NCBI RefSeq assembly: GCF_000971115.1
Contig: NZ_BBLV01000010.1
Span: 95,353 to 149,651 of the forward strand
DNA: 54,299 bases
Direction of reading: 5' to 3'
Origin: Demequina gelatinilytica
Lineage (GTDB): Bacteria; Actinomycetota; Actinomycetes; Actinomycetales; Demequinaceae
Positions 28,598 through 36,538 of the stretch are shown here, in pieces. The notes under the pieces were generated by a model. It saw nothing but the letters and a program-made list of their open reading frames with translations, had not been told where the DNA came from and made no database searches. The first letter of the stretch is position 1; each line of letters begins with the position of its first letter. The position numbers and the translations under genes were made by a program.

Positions 28598-30027
28598 GCG
28601 ACGTGACCAACCCCCTCAGCGTGCTCATGCCCGGCTTCGTCGGGCACACCCTCCCGGGCTGGCTCGAGGCCAGGCTGCGCGACGGGCTGGGCGGCGTGTG
28701 CCTCTTCGGTGCGAACGTCGAGTCCCCGGAGCAGCTGCGCACCCTCACCGACGCGATCCACGCGGCCAACCCCCGCGCGATCGTCGCGATCGACGAGGAG
28801 GGCGGCGACGTCTCGCGGCTGTACCAGGCCGTCGGCTCGCCCTTCCCCGGCAACGCGGTCCTCGGCCGCCTGGACGATGCGGCGGCCACCGAGGCCGTCG
28901 CGGCCCGGGTGGGCGCGGAGCTCGCGGCGGTGGGCGTGGACCTCACGCTCGCCCCGGACGTCGACGTCAACGCCAACCCCCGCAACCCGGTGATCGGTGT
29001 GCGCAGCTTCGGGGCCGACCCGGCGCTCGTGGCACGCCACACCGAGGCATGGGTGCGCGGCGTGCAGTCCACCGGCGTCTCGGCGTGCGCGAAGCACTTC
29101 CCGGGCCACGGCGACACCGCGCAGGACTCGCATCACGCGCTCCCGGTGGTGGATGCCGCGGCGCAGGTGCTGCACGAGCGCGACCTGCCGCCCTTCGTCG
29201 CCGCGATCGACGCGGGGACGGCCACGGTGATGACCTCGCACCTCATGGTGCCCGCGCTCGACGCGGAGCTCCCCGCGACGTTCTCACGGCCCATCCTCCA
29301 GGGCCTCCTGCGGGCCGGGCTCGGCTTCGAGGGCGTGGTGGTGACCGACGCGCTCGACATGGCCGGCGCCTCCGCCGGTCGCGGCATCCCCGCAGCCGCG
29401 GTCCTCGCGCTCGCGGGCGGCTCCGACCTGCTGTGCCTGGGCTCGGTGAACCCCGACGAGGAGATCGGCGAGATCGCGGACGCGATCGCGGCGGCGGTCG
29501 CGTCCGGCGCGCTCGACGCCGACCGCCTCGCGGACGCGGCGGCACGATGCGCGGCGCTGGGGTCCGCCCACGCCGAGCGGCGGGCGGACGGAGCGACGGC
29601 CGCCGTCCCCGGCATCGTCGACGCCGGCATGGTGCGGCGCACGTTCGACGTGTCCGCCGAGGCGCGCGAGCTGCTCGCGCAGGACCGTCCCCGCGCGTGG
29701 CTGCGGCTCGACCCGGCCGCGAACATGGCGGTCGGGAACGCGCCCTGGGGGCCCTTCGCCGCAGGCCTGGAGCCGCTGGCGAGCCTCGGTTCCGCGGGCG
29801 AGATCGCACCGTTCGCCGCGGCCGTCCCCGACGGCGCGCTCGCGATCGTGGTGGGCAAGGACAACCACCGGCACCCGTGGGCGCTCGCGGCGATCGCCGC
29901 GGTGCGCGAGCGGGGCGACGCGGTGGTGGTGGACATGGGATGGCCGGGCGACCGCGCCGCCGACGTCGCGACCTACGGGGCCTCGCGACTGGTGGGCGAG
30001 GCGCTCATCGAGCTGATCGGACAGTGA
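28594..30027 (+). CDS. GH3 beta-N-acetylglucosaminidase or phosphorylase (NagZ/Nag3-like)
   Basis: The 477-residue cytoplasmic protein (no signal peptide) releases GlcNAc, or GlcNAc-1-phosphate, from imported chitobiose or muropeptide sugars. It has the NagZ-type loop KHFPGHGDTAQDSH (about 167-180), whose His-Asp pair serves as acid/base, and the nucleophile Asp in VVTDALDMAGA (about 253). It is longer than proteobacterial NagZ (about 340) and has the two-domain size of the actinobacterial enzymes; the related Cellulomonas fimi Nag3 has been reported to act as a phosphorylase, so hydrolysis and phosphorolysis are both possible. The GTG at 28594 overlaps the permease stop; GTG 28603 is an alternative. 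Confidence 0.88.
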   Translation: MSDVTNPLSVLMPGFVGHTLPGWLEARLRDGLGGVCLFGANVESPEQLRTLTDAIHAANPRAIVAIDEEGGDVSRLYQAVGSPFPGNAVLGRLDDAAATEAVAARVGAELAAVGVDLTLAPDVDVNANPRNPVIGVRSFGADPALVARHTEAWVRGVQSTGVSACAKHFPGHGDTAQDSHHALPVVDAAAQVLHERDLPPFVAAIDAGTATVMTSHLMVPALDAELPATFSRPILQGLLRAGLGFEGVVVTDALDMAGASAGRGIPAAAVLALAGGSDLLCLGSVNPDEEIGEIADAIAAAVASGALDADRLADAAARCAALGSAHAERRADGATAAVPGIVDAGMVRRTFDVSAEARELLAQDRPRAWLRLDPAANMAVGNAPWGPFAAGLEPLASLGSAGEIAPFAAAVPDGALAIVVGKDNHRHPWALAAIAAVRERGDAVVVDMGWPGDRAADVATYGASRLVGEALIELIGQ

Positions 30028-30029
30028 GC

Positions 30030-30926
30030 ATGCATCTGGGAATCGACATCGGCGGCACCAAGACCGATGCCGTGGTCGTGGACGCGTCCGGCGCGGTCCT
30101 CGCCCGTGACCGCCGGCCCTCCGGGAGAGGCGCCGATGCCGTGGTCGCGGCGGCGCTCGAGAGCGCGCGTGCCGCGTGCGCCGACGCCGGCCTGACGCCC
30201 GGCGAGGTGACGGTGGGCATCGGCACGCCGGGCACCGTGATCGACGGCATCGTGTCGCACGCGGTGAACCTGCGGGTGGACAGGATGGACCTCGCGGGCG
30301 AGTTCGCCGCCGGTTGGGGCGCACGGCCCGAGGTGGACAACGACGTGAACGTCGCCGCGCTGGGCGCGTGGACGCTCGCGGGCGACGGGGCGGACCGCTC
30401 GATGGCCTACCTCAACCTGGGGACGGGGCTCGCGGCGGGGCTGGTGCTCGGGGGCCGCGTGTGGCGCGGCGCGCGCGGCGCCGCAGGGGAGATCGGGCAC
30501 ATCTCGGTCGACCCGGCCGGACCCGTGGGCGCCGACGGGCTCCCCGGCGGGCTCGAGACGTACGCCTCGGGCTCGGGTCTCGCGCTCCAGTGGGGCGTGG
30601 ACGGCGCAACGGGTCGCGACGTGGTCGAGGCGGCCGCCTCGGGCGATGCGCGGGCACGCGAGATCTGCGAGCGCGCGTACTACGGGCTCGCCTCATGCGT
30701 CCGCGTGCTGGTGCTCACGCTCGACGTCGACGAGGTGGTGATCGGCGGCGGCATGACCGCGTGGGGAGCCGAGCTCATGGACGGCGCGACCCGCATCCTG
30801 GACGCGTGGGCGGGCGCCAGCCCGTTCCTCGCCTCGCTCGAGCTCGCCGCGCGCATGCGGGCGCTCGACATCGACGTCCCGGTGGCCGCCGTGGGCGCCG
30901 CGATGCTGGGAGGCGGACGTGGCTGA
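30030..30926 (+). CDS. ROK-family sugar kinase, probably GlcNAc kinase
   Basis: It probably phosphorylates GlcNAc at C6 so that NagA and NagB can act. The 298-residue product has the ATP loop GIDIGGTKTD (4-13), GIGTPGTV, the catalytic Asp in VDNDVNVAALG (about 103-113), LNLGTGLAAGLVLGG and GEIGHISVD. The ROK zinc motif CxCGxxGC is missing: at its place, before LETYASG, I read GPVGADGLPGG, with no cysteine. The function rests on the operon position. ATG 30030 is chosen; the GTG at 30024, overlapping the previous stop, is equally possible. It overlaps nagB by eight bases. Confidence 0.82.
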   Translation: MHLGIDIGGTKTDAVVVDASGAVLARDRRPSGRGADAVVAAALESARAACADAGLTPGEVTVGIGTPGTVIDGIVSHAVNLRVDRMDLAGEFAAGWGARPEVDNDVNVAALGAWTLAGDGADRSMAYLNLGTGLAAGLVLGGRVWRGARGAAGEIGHISVDPAGPVGADGLPGGLETYASGSGLALQWGVDGATGRDVVEAAASGDARAREICERAYYGLASCVRVLVLTLDVDEVVIGGGMTAWGAELMDGATRILDAWAGASPFLASLELAARMRALDIDVPVAAVGAAMLGGGRG

Positions 30927-31701
30927 GGTCATCGTGGTCGAGACGCCCGCGGAGGCGGGGGCGTTCGTGGCGGCGCACATCGCCGCTCAGGTGCGCACGA
31001 GCCCCGAGTTCACGCTCGGCGTCGCGACGGGCTCGACGCCGCTCCCGGTCTACGAGGCGCTCCGCGCCGAGGCGCAGGCGGGCACCGACTTCACGCGCAT
31101 GACCGCCTTCGCGCTCGACGAGTACGTGGGCCTGCCTGCGGGCCATCCCGAGAGCTACCGCGCGGTGGTGGACCGGGAGGTCACGGTGCCGCTCGGGCTC
31201 GACCCGGCACGGGTGCACGTGCCCGACGGCTCCGCCGAGGGGATCGAGACCGCGGGCGAGCGTTACGAGGAGGCGCTGTGCGCGCATGGGGGGGTGGACC
31301 TGCAGCTGCTGGGGATCGGTCGCACGGGGCATCTGGGCTTCAACGAGCCGGGGTCCTCGTTCGGGTCGCTGACCCGCGTGAAGACGCTGACAGAGAGGAC
31401 GCGAGAGGACAACGCGCGCTTCTTCGACTCGCTGGATCAGGTCCCCGTGCACTGCGTGACGCAGGGGCTGGGCACCATCCTCCGGGCGCGGCACCTGGTG
31501 CTGCTCGCCTTCGGGGAGTCGAAGGCGGAGGCGCTCGCGGCGGCGGTCGAGGGACCGGTGTCCGCGTCGATGCCCGGCTCGGCGATCCAGCTGCATCCCC
31601 GGGTCACCGTGGTGGTCGACCCCGGCGCCGCCTCGCGGCTGCGCTTCGCCGACTACTACCGTTGGGCCCAGGACAACAAGCCTGACTGGCAGGGGATCTG
31701 A
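30919..31701 (+). CDS. nagB: Glucosamine-6-phosphate deaminase
   Basis: It converts glucosamine-6-phosphate to fructose-6-phosphate and ammonia. The 260-residue product has the sugar-phosphate loop GVATGSTPLPVYEAL (about 34-48), ALDEYVGLPAGHPESYR (Asp about 67 as general base) and GIGRTGHLGFNEPGSSF with the ring-opening His. Length is that of the family. The start is a GTG eight bases inside the kinase gene, and nagA follows after two bases. Confidence 0.95.
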   Translation: MAEVIVVETPAEAGAFVAAHIAAQVRTSPEFTLGVATGSTPLPVYEALRAEAQAGTDFTRMTAFALDEYVGLPAGHPESYRAVVDREVTVPLGLDPARVHVPDGSAEGIETAGERYEEALCAHGGVDLQLLGIGRTGHLGFNEPGSSFGSLTRVKTLTERTREDNARFFDSLDQVPVHCVTQGLGTILRARHLVLLAFGESKAEALAAAVEGPVSASMPGSAIQLHPRVTVVVDPGAASRLRFADYYRWAQDNKPDWQGI

Positions 31702-31703
31702 CC

Positions 31704-32576
31704 ATGGCGTGGACCGACATCCACTGTCACGGCGGGGGTGGGCACACGTGCGGCGAGACCGTCGAGGGGACCCTCGCGGCGCTCGCCGCGCATCGTGCCC
31801 ACGGGACCGGCCGGATGGTGGCGTCCCTGGTATCCGCGCCGCTCGCGGAGACGGCACGCGCCGCCGGCGTGATCCGCGAGGCGATGGCGGCCGACCCGGG
31901 CCTGCTGGGCATCCACCTCGAGGGACCGTTCCTCGCGCCCTCCCGCAAGGGCGCGCATGACCCTTCCGCGCTGGCGCTGCCCGAGCGTGAGGCGGTGGAG
32001 GGGCTCCTCGCCGCGTGCGACGGGACGCTCCGCCAGATCACCATGGCGCCCGAGCTCCCCGGCGCGCTCGAGGCCATCGCGACGCTCGTGGACCACGGCG
32101 TCGTGGTGGCCGTGGGCCACACGGAGTGCACGGCTGCGCAGGCGCGTGCGGCGTTCGACGCCGGCGCGACGCTCATCACGCACGGCTTCAACGCGATGCC
32201 GCCCATCGCAGGTCGCGATCCGGGCCCGCTGGGTGCCGCGCTCGACGACCCCCGGGTGGCGATCGAGGTGATCGCCGACGGCATCCACGTGGCGCCGTCC
32301 AACATCGCGACGCTGTTCCGCGCGGCGCCCGGGCGCATCGTCCTGGTGACGGACGCCATGGCGGCCGCCGCATCGTCCCCGGGGCGCTACTCCCTCGGAG
32401 GGCTGGACGTGGACGTGACGGTCGACGGCCGCGCGGTGCTCGCGGGCACGCAGACGTTGGCGGGGTCCACGCTGACCCTGGACCGCGCGGTCGAGGTCTG
32501 CGTCGCGGCGGGCGTGCCGCGCGACGAGGCGGAGGCGGGGGTCACCACCACCCCGGCGTGGGTGCTCGACCTCTGA
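31704..32576 (+). CDS. nagA: N-acetylglucosamine-6-phosphate deacetylase, minimal form
   Basis: It removes the acetyl group from GlcNAc-6-phosphate ahead of NagB. The 290-residue product keeps the barrel and all catalytic landmarks: metal motif DIHCHG (Asp5, His7, His9), the metal Glu in HLEGPF (about 73), His in VGHTE, FNAM, and the catalytic Asp in VTDAM (about 216). It is about 90 residues shorter than usual. It begins directly at the first metal motif and ends at TTTPAWVLDL, so both pieces of the small beta-sandwich domain that normally flank the barrel are absent. No frameshifted remains are visible on either side. The gene is the last in the operon. Confidence 0.88.
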   Translation: MAWTDIHCHGGGGHTCGETVEGTLAALAAHRAHGTGRMVASLVSAPLAETARAAGVIREAMAADPGLLGIHLEGPFLAPSRKGAHDPSALALPEREAVEGLLAACDGTLRQITMAPELPGALEAIATLVDHGVVVAVGHTECTAAQARAAFDAGATLITHGFNAMPPIAGRDPGPLGAALDDPRVAIEVIADGIHVAPSNIATLFRAAPGRIVLVTDAMAAAASSPGRYSLGGLDVDVTVDGRAVLAGTQTLAGSTLTLDRAVEVCVAAGVPRDEAEAGVTTTPAWVLDL

Positions 32577-32591
32577 CCCCCTCCCGCTCCG

Positions 32592-32691
32592 CCGACACTC
32601 ACAACGGAGCTGGTCCCGGTTCGCCGGCGTGTCGCGGCCCGTGACCGGTCACGATGCGGCGTGTCGCCGCGAGATCCGTTGCGAGTGTCGG
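32592..32691. terminator. Inverted repeat between nagA and purU
   Basis: Arms CCGACACTCACAACGGA (32592-32608) and 32675-32691 pair with one mismatch across 66 nt, and a smaller perfect palindrome CGTGACCGGTCACG lies inside at about 32639-32652. It separates two convergent operons and probably ends both. Confidence 0.55.
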
Positions 32692-32701
32692 GCTTGGGGG
32701 G

Positions 32702-33553
32702 CTACTTGAAGACGATGGTGCGATGCCCGTCCAGCAGGATCCTGTGCTCCGCGTGCCATCGCACCGCGCGCGCGAGGGCGCGGCGCTCGACATCCGCACC
32801 GATCGCGGTGAGCGACTCCGGCGTGTAGGTGTGGTCCACGCGCTCGACGTCCTGCTCGATGATCGGGCCCTCGTCGAGGTCGGACGTGACGTAGTGCGCG
32901 GTGGCGCCGATGAGCTTGACGCCGCGGTCGTGCGCCTGGAAGTACGGCCGCGCGCCCTTGAAGGACGGCAGGAACGAGTGGTGGATGTTGATGATCCGCC
33001 CGCGCAGCGCGTCCGAGAGCTCGGGGGACAGGATCTGCATGTAGCGCGCGAGCACCACCAGCTCCGCGTCCAGCTCCTCGACCAGCGCGAGGAGCGCCGC
33101 CTCCGCCTCGGCCTTGGTGTCCGCGGTCACGGGGATGTGGTGGAAGGGCTTGCCGTAGAACTCGGCCAGGTCCTTCAGCGTGGTGTGGTTGCCCACCACG
33201 CCCACGATGTCGACGGGCAGGGTCTTCGCGCGCTCGCGGAACAGCAGGTCGTTCACGCAGTGCGCGGTCTTCGACACCATGACGATGGTGCGCATCCGGC
33301 GTCCCGCGACGTCGAGGTTCCACGTCATCTCGAAGCGCGCGGCGATCCCCGCGACGGCAGCCTCGAGCTCCGCGAGCGGTGCCGCCGACGCGAACTCCAC
33401 GCGCATGAAGAACAGGCCCGTGTCCGGGTCGCCGAACTGCTGCGACTCGGTGATGTTGCCGTCGTGCTCCGCGAGGACGCCGGTCACGGCATGCACGATG
33501 CCGGGACGGTCGGGGCAGGACAGGCTCAGGACCCAGGACGATGCGTCGGTCAT
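32702..33553 (-). CDS. purU: Formyltetrahydrofolate deformylase
   Basis: It hydrolyses 10-formyl-THF to formate and THF, balancing the one-carbon pool and supplying formate. The 283-residue product has an N-terminal ACT domain (SCPDRPGIVHAVTGVL, about 9-24), which binds regulatory ligands such as Met or Gly, and a formyltransferase domain with the catalytic NIHHSFLPSFKGARPY and the Asp in TSDLDEGPII. The ATG at 33553 is chosen because a TAATCT box ends 8 nt upstream; the TTG three codons earlier is less likely. Confidence 0.95.
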   Translation of the reverse strand: MTDASSWVLSLSCPDRPGIVHAVTGVLAEHDGNITESQQFGDPDTGLFFMRVEFASAAPLAELEAAVAGIAARFEMTWNLDVAGRRMRTIVMVSKTAHCVNDLLFRERAKTLPVDIVGVVGNHTTLKDLAEFYGKPFHHIPVTADTKAEAEAALLALVEELDAELVVLARYMQILSPELSDALRGRIINIHHSFLPSFKGARPYFQAHDRGVKLIGATAHYVTSDLDEGPIIEQDVERVDHTYTPESLTAIGADVERRALARAVRWHAEHRILLDGHRTIVFK

Positions 33554-33561
33554 GACGCACA

Positions 33562-33567
33562 AGATTA
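33562..33567 (-). promoter_or_regulatory. -10 box of purU
   Basis: TAATCT on the minus strand ends 8 nt before the ATG at 33553. It implies a leaderless message and fixes the start. Confidence 0.5.
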
Positions 33568-33625
33568 GCGGGAACGACGCGCCGCGCCAGGGCCACGCGC
33601 ATACCCGCAGGGGGGTCCGTCATGC

Positions 33626-33631
33626 CAGGAT
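33626..33631 (+). promoter_or_regulatory. Possible -10 box of the acetyltransferase gene
   Basis: CAGGAT, one base from TAGGAT, ends 6 nt before the ATG at 33638, as for other leaderless genes here. Confidence 0.3.
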
Positions 33632-33637
33632 GGATCC

Positions 33638-34177
33638 ATGAGCGAGGGCGATCAGATCCGCATCGATGTCGTCGGCACCCCGGATGTCGGCGAGCTCCTC
33701 ACGTTGAGGCGCGCGGCTTTCGTGTCCGAGGCACAGATCTTCAACGACCCCAACATCCCGGCGCTGACACAGACGCTCGAGGAGCTGGCGGTCGACCTCC
33801 AGTCGGAGGACGTGGTGACGCTCGGCGCATGGCAGGGGCACCGGCTCATCGGCTCGATCCGCGTGGGCATCGAGGACGACAAGGCGACCATCGGCCGTCT
33901 CGCGGTCGCTCCCGACCAGCAGGGCCAGGGCATCGGCACGCAGCTGCTGTTCGCGGTGCTCGCGTACCTCCCGGAGAACACGCGCGAGGTGTGGGTCTTC
34001 ACCGGTCAGAACTCGAAGCACAACATCGCGCTGTACAACAAGGCCGGGTACGAGCACCAGTTCGACCAGGTCGCGGGCGACCTCACGTACGCGTACCTGC
34101 GCAAGGTGCTCGAGGCAGGCGCGATCGTCGACGACGAGGACGACGTCGAGGACGTCGCGGTGCGCGGGGAGAACTGA
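33638..34177 (+). CDS. GNAT-family N-acetyltransferase
   Basis: The 179-residue product has the GNAT acetyl-CoA motif A, IGRLAVAPDQQGQGIGTQLL (about 87-106, with the Q/RxxGxG/A loop QQGQGIG), and motif B around NIALYNKAGYE. The substrate cannot be told from sequence. The C terminus is an acidic tail (VDDEDDVEDVAVRGEN). It is divergent from purU and close in front of an unrelated membrane protein gene with which it may share a message. Confidence 0.9.
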   Translation: MSEGDQIRIDVVGTPDVGELLTLRRAAFVSEAQIFNDPNIPALTQTLEELAVDLQSEDVVTLGAWQGHRLIGSIRVGIEDDKATIGRLAVAPDQQGQGIGTQLLFAVLAYLPENTREVWVFTGQNSKHNIALYNKAGYEHQFDQVAGDLTYAYLRKVLEAGAIVDDEDDVEDVAVRGEN

Positions 34178-34212
34178 CGCCGCCTGCCTCGCGCAGCGCC
34201 TGAGGAGGGACG

Positions 34213-35073
34213 ATGTCCTGGTACGACGCGACCATCGTCGAACCGGGACGCGCGCCCATCCTGTGGCTGCTCATCGGGTTCCTGGTGACGTTCGCCCTCA
34301 CGCGATGGGTGACGCGCCGCATCCGTGCGCGCGAGCTCGCCGTCGCGCGGGGCGAGGCGGAGCCGGCCGAGGGCGGGGTCATCTCCAACATCCACCTGGG
34401 CGGGGTGCACGTGCATCACCAGGTGTGGGGGATCCTGCTCGTGATGGCCACGGGCGTGCTCGAGTTCCGGTTCAGCCCCGCCTCGCCGTGGGTCGAGATC
34501 CTCGCGGCGCTGTTCGGCGCCGGAGCCGCGCTCGCGCTCGACGAGTTCGCGCTGTGGCTCCACCTCGACGACGTCTACTGGTCCGCGGAGGGCCGCAAGT
34601 CGATCGACGCCATCCTTGTCGCCGCGGTCATCGCGCTCGGCCTGCTGCTCGGCTCCTCGCCGGTGGGCATCGACCCCTCCGAGCAGAGCTCCGGCTGGGC
34701 CTTCGCGCTCGCGCTCGCGATCCACTTCGCCCTGGTCATCATCACGGCGCTCAAGGGCAAGCGCGTGACGGCGCTCATCGGCGTGGTGCTGCCGGTCGTG
34801 TCCGAGGTCGCTGCGATCCGGCTCGCCAAGCCGACCTCGTTCTGGGCGAGGCGCTTCTACAAGGACAAGAAGATGGCGCGGGCGCGGCGCCGGTACTCCG
34901 AGGTCTACCAGCGCCGGTGGGACCGCATCCGCGACCGCATCGGCGGCGCGCACGGGACGCGCCTCACGGCCGCGGTCGAGCGGCGCGTGAGCGACAGCAT
35001 CGTCCGGGCGACGGAGGACGATGCGCCGGTGCCCGGCGCCGATCGCGGGCCCGCCGCGCGTGACGTGGGATAG
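34213..35073 (+). CDS. Integral membrane protein of unknown function
   Basis: The 286-residue protein has about six helices in the first 205 residues (first about 15-33) and a basic C-terminal cytoplasmic part ([20 protein letters not shown]). Conserved-looking motifs are [14 protein letters not shown] (about 64-77) and [15 protein letters not shown] (about 109-123), whose histidines and acidic residues could bind metal or lipid head groups. I remember similar actinobacterial membrane proteins with this HHxxWG pattern but no function. The ATG has a GAGGAGGGA ribosome site and lies in a near copy of the dispersed motif. Confidence 0.7.
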   Translation: MSWYDATIVEPGRAPILWLLIGFLVTFALTRWVTRRIRARELAVARGEAEPAEGGVISNIHLGGVHVHHQVWGILLVMATGVLEFRFSPASPWVEILAALFGAGAALALDEFALWLHLDDVYWSAEGRKSIDAILVAAVIALGLLLGSSPVGIDPSEQSSGWAFALALAIHFALVIITALKGKRVTALIGVVLPVVSEVAAIRLAKPTSFWARRFYKDKKMARARRRYSEVYQRRWDRIRDRIGGAHGTRLTAAVERRVSDSIVRATEDDAPVPGADRGPAARDVG

Positions 35074-35099
35074 GCCCTGGCGCTCGCGCGCCACGTTGC

Positions 35100-35105
35100 T
35101 AGACT
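35100..35105 (+). promoter_or_regulatory. -10 box of glyA-folD
   Basis: TAGACT puts the transcription start near 35112, exactly where the riboswitch's first stem begins. Confidence 0.5.
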
Positions 35106-35108
35106 CGG

Positions 35109-35190
35109 GCCTGCCGCAACTGGCGCAGTGGGCTCACCCACGGGGAGCGGCAAGGAGATCTCTCGACTGCTGGTCGCACGCCTGGGCCAC
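35109..35190 (+). promoter_or_regulatory. ZTP/ZMP (pfl) riboswitch
   Basis: This leader senses the purine/folate alarmone ZMP/ZTP and controls one-carbon genes. The outer stem pairs TGCCGC (35112-35117) with GCGGCA (35147-35152); the inner stem pairs GTGGG (35128-35132) with CCCAC (35137-35141). The conserved ACTGGCG and CGGGGAGCGGCA segments flank it, and the conserved 3' element CGCCTGGGC (35180-35188) follows. These match my memory of the ZTP aptamer. A 7-bp stem (35210-35216 with 35221-35227) lies shortly before the AAGGACA ribosome site of glyA and could be the switch that hides it. glyA-folD is a classic target of this class. Confidence 0.85.
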
Positions 35191-35245
35191 TGGTCACCGG
35201 AAGCAAGGTGCCGGCGACCCCGCCGGCGGACAGACAAGGACAGTC

Positions 35246-36538
35246 ATGACGACCGACTCCAGCGCCACCGCAGCGGTGATGAACGCCACGCTGCAGGACT
35301 TCGACCCCGAGATCGCCCAGGTCCTCGACCGCGAGCTCGACCGCCAGCGCACCTACCTCGAGATGATCGCGTCCGAGAACTTCGTGCCGCGCTCCGTGCT
35401 GCAGGCCCAGGGCTCCGTGCTCACCAACAAGTACGCCGAGGGCTACCCGGGTCGCCGCTACTACGGCGGCTGCGAGGAGGTCGACGTCGCGGAGACCATC
35501 GCGATCGAGCGCGCCAAGTCGCTGTTCGGCGCCGAGTACGCGAACGTCCAGCCCCACTCGGGCGCCACCGCGAACGCCGCGGTGCTGCACGCCCTCATCA
35601 ACGCCGGCGACAAGATCATGGGCCTGTCGCTCGCGCACGGCGGTCACCTCACGCACGGCATGAAGCTCAACTTCTCCGGCAAGCTCTACGACGTCGCGGC
35701 CTACGGGCTGGACGAGCAGACCCACCGCATCGAGATGGAGCAGGTGCGCGAGCAGGCGCTCGCGGAGCGTCCCGACGTGATCATCGCCGGCTGGTCGGCC
35801 TACCCCCGTCACCTCGACTTCGCCGCCTTCCGTGCCATCGCCGACGAGGTCGGCGCGAAGCTCTGGACCGACATGGCGCACTTCGCGGGCCTGGTGGCCG
35901 CGGGCCTGCACCCGTCGCCCGTGCCGCACTCGGACGTGGTCTCGACCACCATCCACAAGACCATCGGCGGCCCCCGCTCCGGCATGATCGTGTCGCGCGA
36001 CACCGTGCTCGCGAAGAAGCTCAACTCCGCGGTGTTCCCCGGACAGCAGGGCGGCCCGCTCATGCACGTGATCGCCGCGAAGGCCGTCGCGCTCAAGGCC
36101 GCGGCCGGCGAGGAGTTCAAGGAGCGCCAGGAGCGCGTGCTCGAGGGCGCCCGCATCATCGCGGACCGCCTCACGTCGCCCGACGCGATCGAGGCCGGCG
36201 TCAACGTGGTCACCGGCGGCACCGACGTGCACCTGGTCCTCGCGGACCTCCGCCACTCGCCGCTCGACGGCCAGCAGGCCGAGGACCTCCTCCACGAGGT
36301 GGGCATCACCGTCAACCGTAACGCCGTCCCGTTCGACCCGCGCCCGCCGATGGTCACCTCGGGCGTGCGTATCGGCACCGCGGCGCTCGCGTCGCGCGGC
36401 TTCGGCGCGGAGGAGTTCACCGAGGTCGCCGACGTCATCGCGACGGCGCTCAAGGGCGGTGCCGACGTGGACGCGCTGCGCGCCCGCGTCAAGAAGCTCG
36501 CCGACGACTTCCCGCTGTACGAGGGCCTCGCCCAGTGA
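35246..36538 (+). CDS. glyA: Serine hydroxymethyltransferase
   Basis: This PLP enzyme converts serine and THF to glycine and methylene-THF, the main source of one-carbon units. The 430-residue product has [25 protein letters not shown], the PLP lysine in [14 protein letters not shown], and the C-terminal substrate Arg in [11 protein letters not shown]. The ATG at 35246 is fixed by the AAGGACA ribosome site after the riboswitch; the open frame continues upstream through the leader but is not coding. It overlaps folD by four bases (GTGA). Confidence 0.97.
   Translation: MTTDSSATAAVMNATLQDFDPEIAQVLDRELDRQRTYLEMIASENFVPRSVLQAQGSVLTNKYAEGYPGRRYYGGCEEVDVAETIAIERAKSLFGAEYANVQPHSGATANAAVLHALINAGDKIMGLSLAHGGHLTHGMKLNFSGKLYDVAAYGLDEQTHRIEMEQVREQALAERPDVIIAGWSAYPRHLDFAAFRAIADEVGAKLWTDMAHFAGLVAAGLHPSPVPHSDVVSTTIHKTIGGPRSGMIVSRDTVLAKKLNSAVFPGQQGGPLMHVIAAKAVALKAAAGEEFKERQERVLEGARIIADRLTSPDAIEAGVNVVTGGTDVHLVLADLRHSPLDGQQAEDLLHEVGITVNRNAVPFDPRPPMVTSGVRIGTAALASRGFGAEEFTEVADVIATALKGGADVDALRARVKKLADDFPLYEGLAQ

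Noticed and set aside
32577..32701. Frameshifted C-terminal remains of nagA
   Set aside because: No frame after the stop encodes the missing beta-strands; the stretch is an inverted repeat between convergent genes.
35021..35245. Upstream extension of the glyA frame
   Set aside because: It would translate through the ZTP riboswitch and its promoter; the ATG at 35246 has the ribosome site.
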